Positions 16,107 through 27,513 of a stretch of DNA of 64,000 nucleotides are shown piece after piece. The notes beneath the pieces are model-generated. The model ran no database searches and was not told the origin of the DNA. It saw only the letters and a program-made list of their open reading frames with translations. A program made the translations under genes and the position numbers. Source of the stretch: Azohydromonas australica DSM 1124 (GTDB lineage: Bacteria; Pseudomonadota; Gammaproteobacteria; Burkholderiales; Burkholderiaceae_C); assembly GCF_000430725.1 (NCBI RefSeq), contig NZ_AUMO01000038.1:1-64000 (forward strand). The letters run 5' to 3'. The number at the start of each line of letters is the position of its first letter. The stretch's first letter is position 1.

Positions 16107-17917
16107 TGAGCACCCTCACCAACAACGCCGCCAACGCTGCGGCCACCGCCACCGTCGATCCGGTCACCGTCGAGATCATCCGCAACGGCCTCTACGCCGT
16201 GACGGAGGAGATGAAGACCAACCTGACCCGCACGGCCTACAACCTCATCATCTACGAGGCCTTGGACTTCACGGTCGGCCTGTTCACCAAGGAAGGCGAC
16301 ACGGTCTCCATCGGCCTGGGCCTGCCGATGTTCATCCGCGGCATGTCGGAGACCGTCAAGGCCAAGATCCGCCACTTCGGCTACGAGAACATCAAGCCCG
16401 GCGACATCCTGGTCACCAACGACGCCTACACCACCGGCAGCCACCTGAACCACTTCACGTTCACGATGCCGGTGTTCCACGAAGGCCGGCTGGAGGGCTT
16501 CACCTGCTGCATGGCGCACTGGCTGGACGTGGGCGGCACGCTGGGCAACGTGACCACCGACATCTTCAGCGAGGGGATCCAGATCCCCATCATGAAGTAC
16601 CAGCGCGAGGGCGTGGTCAACCAGGACCTGGTGGACATCATCGCCATGAACGTGCGCCTCGCGGAGCGCGCGCTGGGCGACCTGCGGGCGCAGATCACCG
16701 CCATCACCACCGGCGAGCGCCGCTACGTGGAGCTGCTGCAGCGCTACGGCGCCGACGCCGTGAACGGATCGATCCGCCAGATCATGGACTCCTCGGAGGC
16801 CGTGGCGCGCAAGAACACGCTCTCCATCCCCGACGGCACCTACGAGGCCGAGTCCTTCATGGACGACGACGGGCTGGAGATCGGCAAGCGCATCCCGATC
16901 CGCGTCAAGGTCATCGTCAAGGGTGACGAGATGACGGTGGACCTCTCGGACGTCAGCAAGCAGGTGCGCGGCTTCTACAACTCGGGCTTCACCACCGGCA
17001 TCGCCTGCGCGCAGGTGGCCTACAAGTGCCTGACCACGCCGACCGATTACCCGGTCAACGACGGCAGCTTCCGGCCGCTGAAGGTGGTCATGCCCATGGG
17101 CACCGTCATCAGCGCGGAGCGTCCCTACCCGATGCGGGTGTGGATGACCTTCCCGATGACGGTGATCGACACCATCTTCAAGGCGCTGGCGCCGGCCATT
17201 CCCGACCGCTCCATCGCCGGCCACCACGCCGACCTGGTGTTCCCCAACATCCACGGCATCTCGCCGGAGGACGGCAGATTGTTCATCGTGGGCATCGGGC
17301 CGCTGGGCGGCGGCTGGGGCGCGAAGTCCAAGGAGGACGGCGTGTCGGTGACGGTGTGCATCAACGACGGCGACACCCACAACAGCCCCACCGAGCAGCT
17401 GGAAGCCAAGTACCCGGTGCTGGTCGAGAAGTACGAGATCCGCAAGGACAGCGGCGGCGCCGGCCAGTACCGTGGCGGCCTGGGCGCGGAGATGGTGGTG
17501 CAGGCGCTGTCGCCCTTCACGGTCACCACCCGCATCGACCGCGTGCACTGCAAGCCCTGGGGCCTGGAAGGCGGCGGCGACGCCATGGGCAACGGCTTGG
17601 CGGTGCGCCACAAGGGCGAGTGGAAGACCGACCACCCGAACGCCAAGATCTTCAACGTGCGCCTGGAGCGCGGCGACGCCTACAAGATGCTCTCGGGCGG
17701 TGGCGGCGGCTTCGGCAATCCGCTGGACCGTGAGCTGGACAAGGTGGCCGAGGACGTGCGCGAGGGCTACGTGAGCGCGGAGGTGGCGCGCGAGGTCTAC
17801 AAGGTGGTCCTGGACTCCAGGGGCCGCGTAGACGCCGACGCGACGGCCGCGCTGCGCAAGGCGCCTGCCGCCAGCGCCGACGGCGCTGCCGACGACCTCG
17901 CCTGGGCCGGCCAGTGA
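16106..17917 (+). CDS. Hydantoinase/oxoprolinase-type subunit B (HyuB-like)
   Basis: A 603-residue partner of the upstream A subunit. Landmarks are VDPVTVEIIRNGLYAVTEEM at the N-terminus, NDAYTTGSHLNHFTFTMPVF, GRSIAGHHADLVF-like text around IAGHHADLVFPNIHG, and the C-terminal GGAGQYRGGLG and LSGGGGGFGNP boxes. Together A and B would form the catalytic complex acting on a cyclic amide, or carboxylating a ketone in the acetone-carboxylase style. Start overlaps the A-subunit stop by one base, and the stop overlaps the next GTG, indicating translational coupling. Length (about 600) is that of HyuB rather than the longer acetone carboxylase alpha subunit. Confidence 0.92.
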   Translation: MSTLTNNAANAAATATVDPVTVEIIRNGLYAVTEEMKTNLTRTAYNLIIYEALDFTVGLFTKEGDTVSIGLGLPMFIRGMSETVKAKIRHFGYENIKPGDILVTNDAYTTGSHLNHFTFTMPVFHEGRLEGFTCCMAHWLDVGGTLGNVTTDIFSEGIQIPIMKYQREGVVNQDLVDIIAMNVRLAERALGDLRAQITAITTGERRYVELLQRYGADAVNGSIRQIMDSSEAVARKNTLSIPDGTYEAESFMDDDGLEIGKRIPIRVKVIVKGDEMTVDLSDVSKQVRGFYNSGFTTGIACAQVAYKCLTTPTDYPVNDGSFRPLKVVMPMGTVISAERPYPMRVWMTFPMTVIDTIFKALAPAIPDRSIAGHHADLVFPNIHGISPEDGRLFIVGIGPLGGGWGAKSKEDGVSVTVCINDGDTHNSPTEQLEAKYPVLVEKYEIRKDSGGAGQYRGGLGAEMVVQALSPFTVTTRIDRVHCKPWGLEGGGDAMGNGLAVRHKGEWKTDHPNAKIFNVRLERGDAYKMLSGGGGGFGNPLDRELDKVAEDVREGYVSAEVAREVYKVVLDSRGRVDADATAALRKAPAASADGAADDLAWAGQ

Positions 17918-18294
17918 GCACCGCCGTGGCCGACGACCTCGCGCACAAGGCCGGCGCGCTGCTGGATCTCTGGAGCCAGCTCTCGGCCCACCACGTCGTG
18001 CTGGGCTCGGGCTGCGCCTGCGGCGTGGGCGGCGTGAGCCTGCGGCTGGAGGACTTCGAGCTGGACATCGTCGGCTACCTGGAGGACGCCGGCCTGCGCT
18101 GCGACGTGGCGGCCGTGGTCAGCTTCTTCCAGGCGCTGCAAGCCGCGCCGCAGCCCTCGCAGCCGCTGCTGGCGCTGCTGCACGACATGCAGCAGGAGCG
18201 GCTGCCGGGCGAGGTGGCCGCCTGGCTGCTGCCGCGGATGGAGCGCACGCTGCGCTCCTTCGCCGAGCTGCACGGCCCCAAGGGCCAGGGCTGA
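17914..18294 (+). CDS. Unrecognised 126-residue protein of the hydantoinase operon
   Basis: I do not recognise this family. It begins with GTG overlapping the stop of the B subunit (GTGA) and ends four bases before the CobW gene, so it is firmly embedded in the operon. It is soluble and mostly helical, with no signal peptide. Its most striking part is residues 26-40, HHVVLGSGCACGVGG, where two His and Cys34/Cys36 could bind a metal; a third Cys is at 63. A role as a small third subunit or a metal carrier for HyuAB, comparable in position to small gamma subunits of acetone-type carboxylases, is inference from context only. Confidence 0.8.
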   Translation: MSTAVADDLAHKAGALLDLWSQLSAHHVVLGSGCACGVGGVSLRLEDFELDIVGYLEDAGLRCDVAAVVSFFQALQAAPQPSQPLLALLHDMQQERLPGEVAAWLLPRMERTLRSFAELHGPKGQG

Positions 18295-18298
18295 AGCG

Positions 18299-19378
<1,080 letters not shown>

Positions 19379-19411
19379 TTCCGCGAACCCTCACAAACCG
19401 TAGGAGACAAG

Positions 19412-20383
19412 ATGAAGCTGCAGAGCTTTCTCGCGGCAGGGCTGGCCCTGCTCATCGCACCGGCCTGGGCGCAGGCGCCCAAGTTCCCGGAAAGCGGCAA
19501 GACGATCCGCATGATCGTGCCCTTCGCCGCGGGCGGCGGCGTGGACAACGCCGCGCGGCTGCTGGGCGAGCAGTTGCGCAAGCAGCTGGGCGTGACCGTG
19601 ATCGTGGACAACCGCGCCGGCGCCAACGGCACCGTGGGCGGCAAGGCGGTGCAGATCGCGCCGGCCGACGGCTACACGCTGCTGTTCTCGGCCTCCACGC
19701 ACGTGCTGGCCAAGCAGGTGATGAGCACCCCGCCCTACGACCCGCAAGCGGACTTCGCCCCGGTGGCACGCGTGGGCGAGGCGCCGCTGATGCTGGTCAT
19801 CTCACCGCAGCTGCCGCAGGACAAGCTGTCCGACGTGCTGGCCGCCGCGCGCCAGCAGCCCGACAAGTGGACGGCGGCCATTCCCGCCGCGGGCGCGGCC
19901 AGCCACCTGGCCACGCTGCTGCTGTCCAAGCAGGGCAACGTCAAGTTCACCTACGTGCCCTACAAGGGCACGCAGCCGGCGCTGGCCGACGTGGCCGGCG
20001 GCCACGTCAACCTGCAGTTCGATTCGATGATCTCCCTGCTGCCGCTGGCCAAGTCGGGCAAGGTCAAGCCCATCGCCATCAGCACCCGCAAGCGCAGCGA
20101 GCTGGCGCCCGAGGTGCCCACGGTGCAGGAAGGCGGCGTGCCCAACTTCCACTTCGTCACGTGGTACGGCGTCTGGGCGCCGAAGGACACGCCGGCGGAG
20201 CGTATCTCGTTCCTGCACACCACCATCAACCAGGCCATGGCGGAGCTGGGCAAGTCCGGCGCCTTGGCCAAGCTGGGCGTCGAGCCGGTGACGGAGAGCA
20301 TCGATCAGTTCAAGCGCTACGTCGCCAACGACGTGGCGCAGAACGCCGAGCTGCTCAAGAGCGCGGGCTTCCGGCCCGAGTGA
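19412..20383 (+). CDS. Bug/TctC-family periplasmic solute receptor
   Basis: A 323-residue extracytoplasmic binding protein of the tripartite tricarboxylate transporter receptor family. A signal peptide (MKLQSFLAAGLALLIAPAWA) precedes the mature KTIRMIVPFAAGGGVDNAARL start, with the family blocks VDNRAGANGTVGGKAV, YVPYKGTQPALADVAGGHV and WYGVWAPKDTPAERI. No TctA or TctB membrane genes are nearby, the usual orphan situation in Burkholderiales. It is 33 bases after the CobW gene behind a GGAG site (near 19402), so it probably belongs to the hydantoinase operon and captures its substrate. Confidence 0.93.
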   Translation: MKLQSFLAAGLALLIAPAWAQAPKFPESGKTIRMIVPFAAGGGVDNAARLLGEQLRKQLGVTVIVDNRAGANGTVGGKAVQIAPADGYTLLFSASTHVLAKQVMSTPPYDPQADFAPVARVGEAPLMLVISPQLPQDKLSDVLAAARQQPDKWTAAIPAAGAASHLATLLLSKQGNVKFTYVPYKGTQPALADVAGGHVNLQFDSMISLLPLAKSGKVKPIAISTRKRSELAPEVPTVQEGGVPNFHFVTWYGVWAPKDTPAERISFLHTTINQAMAELGKSGALAKLGVEPVTESIDQFKRYVANDVAQNAELLKSAGFRPE

Positions 20384-20514
20384 CGCCGCAGCCGGCATGG
20401 CAGCCGGCCCCACACATCAACCCGCTTCCGCTGGCGCGCAGCACGCCGGCGGAGCCGGGCCTTCACGCATTCGAAGAACCGGCGCCACGGCGCCCCTATC
20501 AAGGAGACAGGGAC

Positions 20515-21627
20515 ATGTTGAAGTCATCCCTCTGCGGCGCGGCGCTGGGCGCGGCCTGCCTGGCGGCCACGGCGCAGTCGTCGGTCACCATCGGCGGCAC
20601 CATGGACGTGGGCGTGCGCCACGTCAAGAACGGCTCGCTGGGCTCGATCACCTCGGAGGCCAGCGGCTCCAACGCCACCAGCAAGCTCGTCATCCGCGGC
20701 AACGAGAACCTGGGCGGCGACCTGAGCGCGGGCTTCTACCTCGACGCCACCATCCTGGGCGATACCGGCCAGGCCGGCGCCAGCACGCCCGCCGGGCAGC
20801 TGTGGGACCGACGCTCCACGGTGAGCATCGCCAGCAAGCGGCTGGGCGAGCTGCGCCTGGGCCGCGACTGGGTGCCCACGCACCTGGTGTGGAGCAGCCT
20901 GGACCCGTTCTCCACGCTGGGCATCGCCGGCGCCAACAGCTTCCGCAACTTCGCGGCCTCGCGCGCCCTGGGCCAGGCCTTCGGTGGGCTGCCCGACGCC
21001 GCGCAGGCCAACCCCACGCTGCGCGTGAGCAATGCGGTGGAGTACTTCCTGCCCGGCGGCCTGGGCGGCTTCTACGGACACGCCGTCGTGACGGCCGGCG
21101 AGAACGGCACCACGGCCACGGGCTTCACGCGCGGCAACGGCTTTCGCCTGGGCTGGGCCGGCAAGGGGCTGGACGTGGGCGCGGCCCAGTTCGTCACCCG
21201 CAACACGAACGCGGGCCTGGACTTCAAGGACCAGGTGCTTGGTGCGGGCTACGACTTCGGCTTCGCGCGGCTGAGCGTGGCGCAGCGGCGCTGGGTGTTC
21301 GGCACCGACCGCAGCGTCAACACCCTGGTGGCGGCGCAGATCCCGGCCGGGCCGGGCGTGGTCAAGCTCACCTACGTGCGGCTGGACCAGAAGGGCGCCA
21401 CCGCGGCGCTCAGCGCCAACGACGCCCACCTCATCGGCGCCGGCTACGTCTACAGCCTCTCCAAGCGCACGGCGCTGTACGGGCACGCCTCGCGCATCTC
21501 CAACGACGGTGCCGCCACCTTCGCCGTCGCCGGCGGGCCGGCGGTGAGCGCGACGCCCACGGCCGTCAACTACTTCGGCGGCCAGCGCTCCACAGCGTAC
21601 GAGCTCGGCCTGCGGCACGACTTCTGA
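20515..21627 (+). CDS. Gram-negative porin (OmpC-like, Burkholderiales type)
   Basis: A 370-residue trimeric-porin family protein. A signal peptide ending near AATAQS is followed by SSVTIGGTMDVGVRHV, the typical first beta strand, then TSKLVIRGNENLGGDLSAGFYLD, RLGELRLGRDWVPTH (eyelet loop region) and a terminal RSTAYELGLRHDF with the C-terminal Phe needed for outer-membrane assembly. The ATG at 20515 is preceded by AAGGAG. It comes 131 bases after the Bug receptor and likely belongs to the same uptake operon, providing outer-membrane passage of the substrate. Confidence 0.93.
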   Translation: MLKSSLCGAALGAACLAATAQSSVTIGGTMDVGVRHVKNGSLGSITSEASGSNATSKLVIRGNENLGGDLSAGFYLDATILGDTGQAGASTPAGQLWDRRSTVSIASKRLGELRLGRDWVPTHLVWSSLDPFSTLGIAGANSFRNFAASRALGQAFGGLPDAAQANPTLRVSNAVEYFLPGGLGGFYGHAVVTAGENGTTATGFTRGNGFRLGWAGKGLDVGAAQFVTRNTNAGLDFKDQVLGAGYDFGFARLSVAQRRWVFGTDRSVNTLVAAQIPAGPGVVKLTYVRLDQKGATAALSANDAHLIGAGYVYSLSKRTALYGHASRISNDGAATFAVAGGPAVSATPTAVNYFGGQRSTAYELGLRHDF

Positions 21628-21708
21628 CCGCCGGCCGGGGCCGCACAAGCATCGGGTTTACCGAGGTCGCCGGAGCGGTTCAACTCGCTCGGCAGCGAGC
21701 TGCCCGGC

Positions 21709-23025
<1,317 letters not shown>

Positions 23026-23168
23026 GGCTTGTCTCCAGTTGTCATGTGAATCGGGATGGCCGGGCACGGCCCGGCAAGGCACGCGCGGCAAGGGCTGCCG
23101 CGGTGCCTGGCGATTGGCATCGGTGCCGGCCAGGGCCGGCTCAGGAGCCCATCGGACGCGGGCTGATC

Positions 23169-24695
23169 TCAGGAATGGAAGCGGCCGCGGGCGTGCTGCA
23201 GCCGTGTCAGCAGCGGCGAGCGCCGGTAGCGCACGTCGCCGTAGTGCGCCTGCAGGTGCTGCAGCACGGTGGCCACGCGCGCGGCGCCCAGCGTGTCGGC
23301 CCAGGCCAGCGGCCCCACCGGGTAGGCCGTGCCCAGCCGCATGGCGACGTCGATGTCGCGAGCGGTGGCGCCCGACCACGTGATGACGTCGGCCGCCTCG
23401 TTGGCCAGGCAGCACACGGTGCGCATCAGCGCCAGCCCGGCCACGTCGTCCAGCGCGAGCAGGCCGATGCCGGCCGGCTGCAGCACGGCGGCCAGGTCGG
23501 CCAGGCGCGCCTCGGCGCCCACGCTGGCCGCGGCGCCCAGCAGCGCCGTGGAGGCGAAGTCGCGCGCCAGGTCCAGCAGCAGCACGGGGCCCTGGCCCTC
23601 GGTGGCCGCGCGCTCGGTGGCGGTGCGGCCGTCGGTGAGCAGCACCCGCACGCCGGCGACGTTGAAGCTTTCCGCCGGCAGCGCGGCATCGGTCTCGACG
23701 GCCACGCCGGCGCGGCGCAGCCGCTCGGCCAGCGGCGCCAGCAGGCCCATGTCCGTGGCGCAGTGGACGACCGCGGCGGCCGGCGCCGGCGCCACGGTCA
23801 AGACCTGCGGCGGCGGCACATCGGCACCGTAGCGGTGGAAGCCGTGGCCGCTCTTGCGGCCGAAACGGCCGCTGCGCACCAGCTCCTGCTGGATCAGGCT
23901 GGGGGCGAAGCGCGGGTCGAAGGCCGTGGCCTGGAACACCGACTCCGTCACCGACAGGTTCACCTCGACGCCGATCAGGTCCATCAGCTCGAACGGGCCC
24001 ATGGCGAAGCCGCCGGCCTCGCGCATGAGCCGGTCGATGGCGGCGGCCGATGCGATGCGCTCGGCCAGCAGGCGCAGCCCTTCCGCGTAGTAAGGCCGGG
24101 CCACGCGGTTGACGATGAAACCGGGCGCATTGGGCGCGTCCACCGAGGTCTTGCCCCAGGCCTCGGACAGGGCGTGCAGGGCCAGCACCAGCGCCGGGTC
24201 GGTCTCGACGCCGCGGATGATCTCCACCAGCTTCATGCGCGTGGCCGGGTTGAAGAAGTGCCAGCCGATCAGCCGCTCCGGATGCTGGAGGCCCTGCGCC
24301 ACGGCGGTGACGGAGATCGACGAGGTGTTGGTCGCCAGCACCGCGCGCTCGCCTAGGAGGGGCTCCAGCTGCCTGAAGAGCTGCTGCTTGGGCTCCAGCT
24401 TCTCGACGATGGCCTCGACCGCCAGGCCGCAGCCGGCCAACTCTTCCAGTGCTTGCACGGCCACCAGGCGGGCACGCGCCGCGTCGCGCGCGGCAGGTGT
24501 CATCCGGCCCCGCTTCACCGCGCCGTCCAGGTCCGCCTCGATGCGCTCCAGCGCCCGCTGCGCCGCGCCGGGCTGCATGTCGAAAAGCCGCACCTCGTGG
24601 CCCGACTGCGCCGCCAGCTGCGCGATGCCGGCGCCCATGCTGCCGGCGCCGATCACGGCCACGCGGGTGGTGGCTTCCAGGAAAACTTGATCCAT
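23169..24695 (-). CDS. paaH: 3-hydroxyacyl-CoA dehydrogenase
   Basis: A 508-residue NAD-dependent dehydrogenase of the PaaH/PaaC type that oxidises 3-hydroxyadipyl-CoA late in phenylacetate degradation. The Rossmann start VAVIGAGSMGAGIAQLAAQSG is followed by NTSSISVTAVAQGLQHPERLIGWHFFNP-type text (split here as NTSSISVTAVAQ and GWHFFNPATRMKLVE), and two C-terminal 3HCDH domains with GFIVNRVARPYYAEGLRL. The length of about 500, with a duplicated C-terminal domain, is characteristic of PaaH rather than of short HBD enzymes. The start at 24695 places an operator-like palindrome about 90 bases upstream. Confidence 0.92.
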   Translation of the reverse strand: MDQVFLEATTRVAVIGAGSMGAGIAQLAAQSGHEVRLFDMQPGAAQRALERIEADLDGAVKRGRMTPAARDAARARLVAVQALEELAGCGLAVEAIVEKLEPKQQLFRQLEPLLGERAVLATNTSSISVTAVAQGLQHPERLIGWHFFNPATRMKLVEIIRGVETDPALVLALHALSEAWGKTSVDAPNAPGFIVNRVARPYYAEGLRLLAERIASAAAIDRLMREAGGFAMGPFELMDLIGVEVNLSVTESVFQATAFDPRFAPSLIQQELVRSGRFGRKSGHGFHRYGADVPPPQVLTVAPAPAAAVVHCATDMGLLAPLAERLRRAGVAVETDAALPAESFNVAGVRVLLTDGRTATERAATEGQGPVLLLDLARDFASTALLGAAASVGAEARLADLAAVLQPAGIGLLALDDVAGLALMRTVCCLANEAADVITWSGATARDIDVAMRLGTAYPVGPLAWADTLGAARVATVLQHLQAHYGDVRYRRSPLLTRLQHARGRFHS

Positions 24696-24782
24696 GCGTG
24701 TGATGCGTAAGAAGGTTGCGAAGGGCGGTAACGGAGCAGGAGGACCGCGCCACGGCGGGTGACTTGCCGCAAACAACAATTG

Positions 24783-24796
24783 ACCGACCGGTCGGT
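24783..24796. promoter_or_regulatory. PaaR-type operator between paaH and paaN
   Basis: The perfect palindrome ACCGACCGGTCGGT lies in the divergent promoter region of paaH and paaN. It resembles binding sites described for TetR-family PaaR regulators, which respond to phenylacetyl-CoA. A one-mismatch copy stands upstream of paaA at 38191-38204. No TetR gene is present in the window. Confidence 0.7.
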
Positions 24797-24913
24797 TGAT
24801 ATTAAGGTCCGACCCGTCTTTGACGCAAGTCAATGGCCTACTCAGGAAAACCCTAGACCCCGTTTCGCGCACGCCCGATCCGATGCGCGCGCACCGTTCT
24901 CAGAGGCCCCCGC

Positions 24914-26569
24914 ATGAACCTGTTCGACACGCACCGCCCGCTGCTCGATGCCGCCGTGCAAGCCAGCCGCACGCGCGGCCACTGGACGCCCTTCCCCGAG
25001 ATGCCCTCGCCCAAGGTCTACGGCGAGACCGCGCAGGCCGACGGCGAGGCGGCGGTGGCCGCGCTGTTCGGGCGCGACTACCCGCTCACGCAGCCCGGCG
25101 AGACGGGCCGCGTGGCCACCGAGCGCTCGCCCTACGGCGTGCAGCTGGGCATCCGCTATCCCGAGTGCGCGCCGCAGGCGCTCGTCGACGCCGCGCTGGC
25201 CGCGGAGCCGGGATGGCAGGCCATCGGCCCGCAGGGCCGCGTGGGCATCCTGCTGGAGGCGCTGATGCGCATCCACCGCCGCAGCCACGAGTTCGCCCGC
25301 GCGGCGATGCTGACCACGGGCCAGGGCGCGCTGATGGCCTTCCAGGCCGCCGGTCCGCATGCGCAGGACCGCGCGCTGGAGGCCATCGCCTATGCCTGGA
25401 AGGCGATGGACGACGTGCCGTCCGAGGCGCTGTGGGACAAGCCGCAGGGCAAGAATCCCTCGCTGGTGATGCGCAAGCAGTTCGAGATCGTGGGCCGCGG
25501 CGTGGCGCTGGTGATCGGCTGCGCCACCTTCCCGACCTGGAACACCTACCCGGGCCTGTTCGCGGCGCTGGCCACGGGCAACCCGGCCATCGTGAAGCCG
25601 CATCCGCATTCGGTGCTGCCGGCGGCGCTGACGGTGAGCGTGCTGCGCGAAGTGCTGGCCGAGCAGGGGCTGGACCCCAACGTGGTCACGCTGGCCGTGA
25701 GCGAGCGCCCCGAGGCGACGCAGGCGCTGGCCACGCACCCGGCGGTGGCTTCCATCGACTTCACCGGCGGCAACACCTTCGGCCGCTGGCTGCAGGAGCA
25801 TGCGCGCCAGGCGCGGCTGTACGCCGAGATGGCGGGCGTGAACACCGTGGTGGTGGAGTCCACCGGCGAGTACGCCGCGATGCTGCAGAACCTGGCCTTC
25901 TCGCTGTGCCTGTACAGCGGCCAGATGTGCACCACCACGCAGAACCTGCTGGTGCCGCGCGCGGGCATCGACACCGACGAGGGGCACAAGAGCTTCGAGC
26001 AGTTCGGCCAGGACCTGGCCGCGGCCGTGGACAAGCTGGCCTCCAATCCCAAGATCGCCTCGTCCGTGCTGGGGGCCATCGTCTCCAGGGACGTCTGGCA
26101 GCGGGTCGACGCGGCCCAGGCTTCGGGCCGCGTGCTGCTGGCCTCACGCGCGCTGCCGCATCCTGACTTCCCGGAGGCCCAGGCGCGCACGCCGGTGATC
26201 GTGGCGCTGGACCAGGCCGATGCGGCGGTCTACCGACAGGAGTGCTTCGGCCCGGTGTCGTACGTGGTGGCGACCGATTCCGCGGCTGCCGCCGCAGACC
26301 TGGCCGGGTCCGTGATCCGCGAGCACGGGGCGCTCACGCTGGGCGTGTACTCCACCGACGAGGGCTTCATCGAGCGCATGGAAGCCGTGGGGCGGCGCGC
26401 ACGCGTGGCACTGTCGGTGAACCTGACCCAGGGCGTCTACGTGAACCAGGCGGCGGCCTTCTCCGACTACCACGGCAGCGGCGGCAACCCGGCGGCCAAT
26501 GCCAGCTACACCACGCTGGCCTTCGTCGCCGACCGCTTCGTGGTCGTGCAGCGCCGCCGCCATGTCTGA
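24914..26569 (+). CDS. paaN: Phenylacetate degradation aldehyde dehydrogenase PaaN
   Basis: A 551-residue aldehyde dehydrogenase of the PaaN type, which oxidises the semialdehyde formed after opening of the oxepin-CoA ring. Landmarks are IGCATFPTWNTYPGLFAALA, GNPAIVKPHPHSVLPAAL, DFTGGNTFGRWL and the catalytic Cys339 in LYSGQMCTTTQN. Unlike E. coli PaaZ it has no C-terminal MaoC-type hydratase domain, so ring hydrolysis must come from another protein. Divergent from paaH behind a PaaR-like operator. The following enoyl-CoA hydratase gene overlaps its end by 8 bases. Confidence 0.92.
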   Translation: MNLFDTHRPLLDAAVQASRTRGHWTPFPEMPSPKVYGETAQADGEAAVAALFGRDYPLTQPGETGRVATERSPYGVQLGIRYPECAPQALVDAALAAEPGWQAIGPQGRVGILLEALMRIHRRSHEFARAAMLTTGQGALMAFQAAGPHAQDRALEAIAYAWKAMDDVPSEALWDKPQGKNPSLVMRKQFEIVGRGVALVIGCATFPTWNTYPGLFAALATGNPAIVKPHPHSVLPAALTVSVLREVLAEQGLDPNVVTLAVSERPEATQALATHPAVASIDFTGGNTFGRWLQEHARQARLYAEMAGVNTVVVESTGEYAAMLQNLAFSLCLYSGQMCTTTQNLLVPRAGIDTDEGHKSFEQFGQDLAAAVDKLASNPKIASSVLGAIVSRDVWQRVDAAQASGRVLLASRALPHPDFPEAQARTPVIVALDQADAAVYRQECFGPVSYVVATDSAAAAADLAGSVIREHGALTLGVYSTDEGFIERMEAVGRRARVALSVNLTQGVYVNQAAAFSDYHGSGGNPAANASYTTLAFVADRFVVVQRRRHV

Positions 26570-27383
26570 GGCCCGGCCCATGCGCGAGGAAAGCCACCTG
26601 ATCGTCGAGCGCGATGCCCGCGGCGTCGTGCGCGTGACCCTGCACCGGCCGGCGGTGCTCAATGCCTTCGACGAGGCGCTGATCGCCGGACTGGCCGAAA
26701 CCTTCCAGGCGCTCGGCAGCGACCCGGCAGTGCGCGTCATCGTGCTGCAGTCGCAGGGGCGCAGCTTCTGCGCCGGCGCGGACATCGATTGGATGCGGCG
26801 CGCCGCGGCCAACGACCAGGCGGCCAACCTGGAGGACGCACGCCGCTTCGCAAACATGATGGCCGCCATCCACGACTGCCCGAAGCCGGTGGTCGCGCGC
26901 ATCCAGGGCGGCGCCTACGGCGGCGGCGTGGGGCTGGCCTGCGCGGCGGACATCGCCATTGCCAGCGAGCACGCGAAGTTTTCCGTCAGCGAAGCCCGGT
27001 TCGGCATCCTGCCGGCCGTGATCGGTCCTTACGTGGTCAACGCCGTGGGTCCCCGGCAGGCACGGCGCCTGGCGCTGGGCTGTACGGTGGTCGGCGCCGC
27101 CGAGGCGCTGGCCATCGGGCTGGTGCAGCAGGTGGTGGCGGCGGAGCAGCTCGATGCCGCGGTCGAACAGTGCATCGGCGAGCTGCTGGCCAGCGGGCCG
27201 GGCGCGCAGGCCGAGATCAAGGCGCTGTTCGCGCAGCTGGGCGTGGGCCCGGTCACGCCGCAGGTGCGCGAGCTGACGGCCCAGACCATCAGCCGGGTGC
27301 GCAGCACCAGCGAGGCGCGGGAAGGCTTCGCGGCCTTCCTGGAGAAGCGGCCGGCCCGCTGGCGGGCCGAGCCCCACGCCTGA
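26562..27383 (+). CDS. Enoyl-CoA hydratase/isomerase, methylglutaconyl-type
   Basis: A 273-residue crotonase-fold protein overlapping the end of paaN. The oxyanion-hole segments are GRSFCAGADIDWMRR and RIQGGAYGGGVGLACAADIA; SEARFGILPAVIGPYVV and the WMRR segment look more like 3-methylglutaconyl-CoA hydratases (LiuC/AUH) than PaaF or PaaG. In this context it may nonetheless hydrate or isomerise an intermediate of phenylacetate degradation, such as the oxepin-CoA or dehydroadipyl-CoA steps. An alternative ATG at 26580 has a better placed GAGG. Family certain, pathway step uncertain. Confidence 0.85.
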   Translation: MSEARPMREESHLIVERDARGVVRVTLHRPAVLNAFDEALIAGLAETFQALGSDPAVRVIVLQSQGRSFCAGADIDWMRRAAANDQAANLEDARRFANMMAAIHDCPKPVVARIQGGAYGGGVGLACAADIAIASEHAKFSVSEARFGILPAVIGPYVVNAVGPRQARRLALGCTVVGAAEALAIGLVQQVVAAEQLDAAVEQCIGELLASGPGAQAEIKALFAQLGVGPVTPQVRELTAQTISRVRSTSEAREGFAAFLEKRPARWRAEPHA

Positions 27384-27513
27384 TCGGCGCTTGCAGAAGG
27401 TACGGCCATGCGCGCACTGGCCCTTCGGCTGTCCCGCGGCAAGCGCCGGCGCCTCAAGGAATGGGCATGGAATGGGCGCGCCGGCGCAAGACCGGCGTCA
27501 GCCGCTTCAGCGC

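Noticed and set aside
14478..17635. Long open frames on the minus strand opposite the hydantoinase subunits
   Set aside because: They are His/Val/Gln-rich antisense shadows of high-GC coding sequence, with no family-like motif, while the plus strand encodes full HyuA and HyuB proteins.
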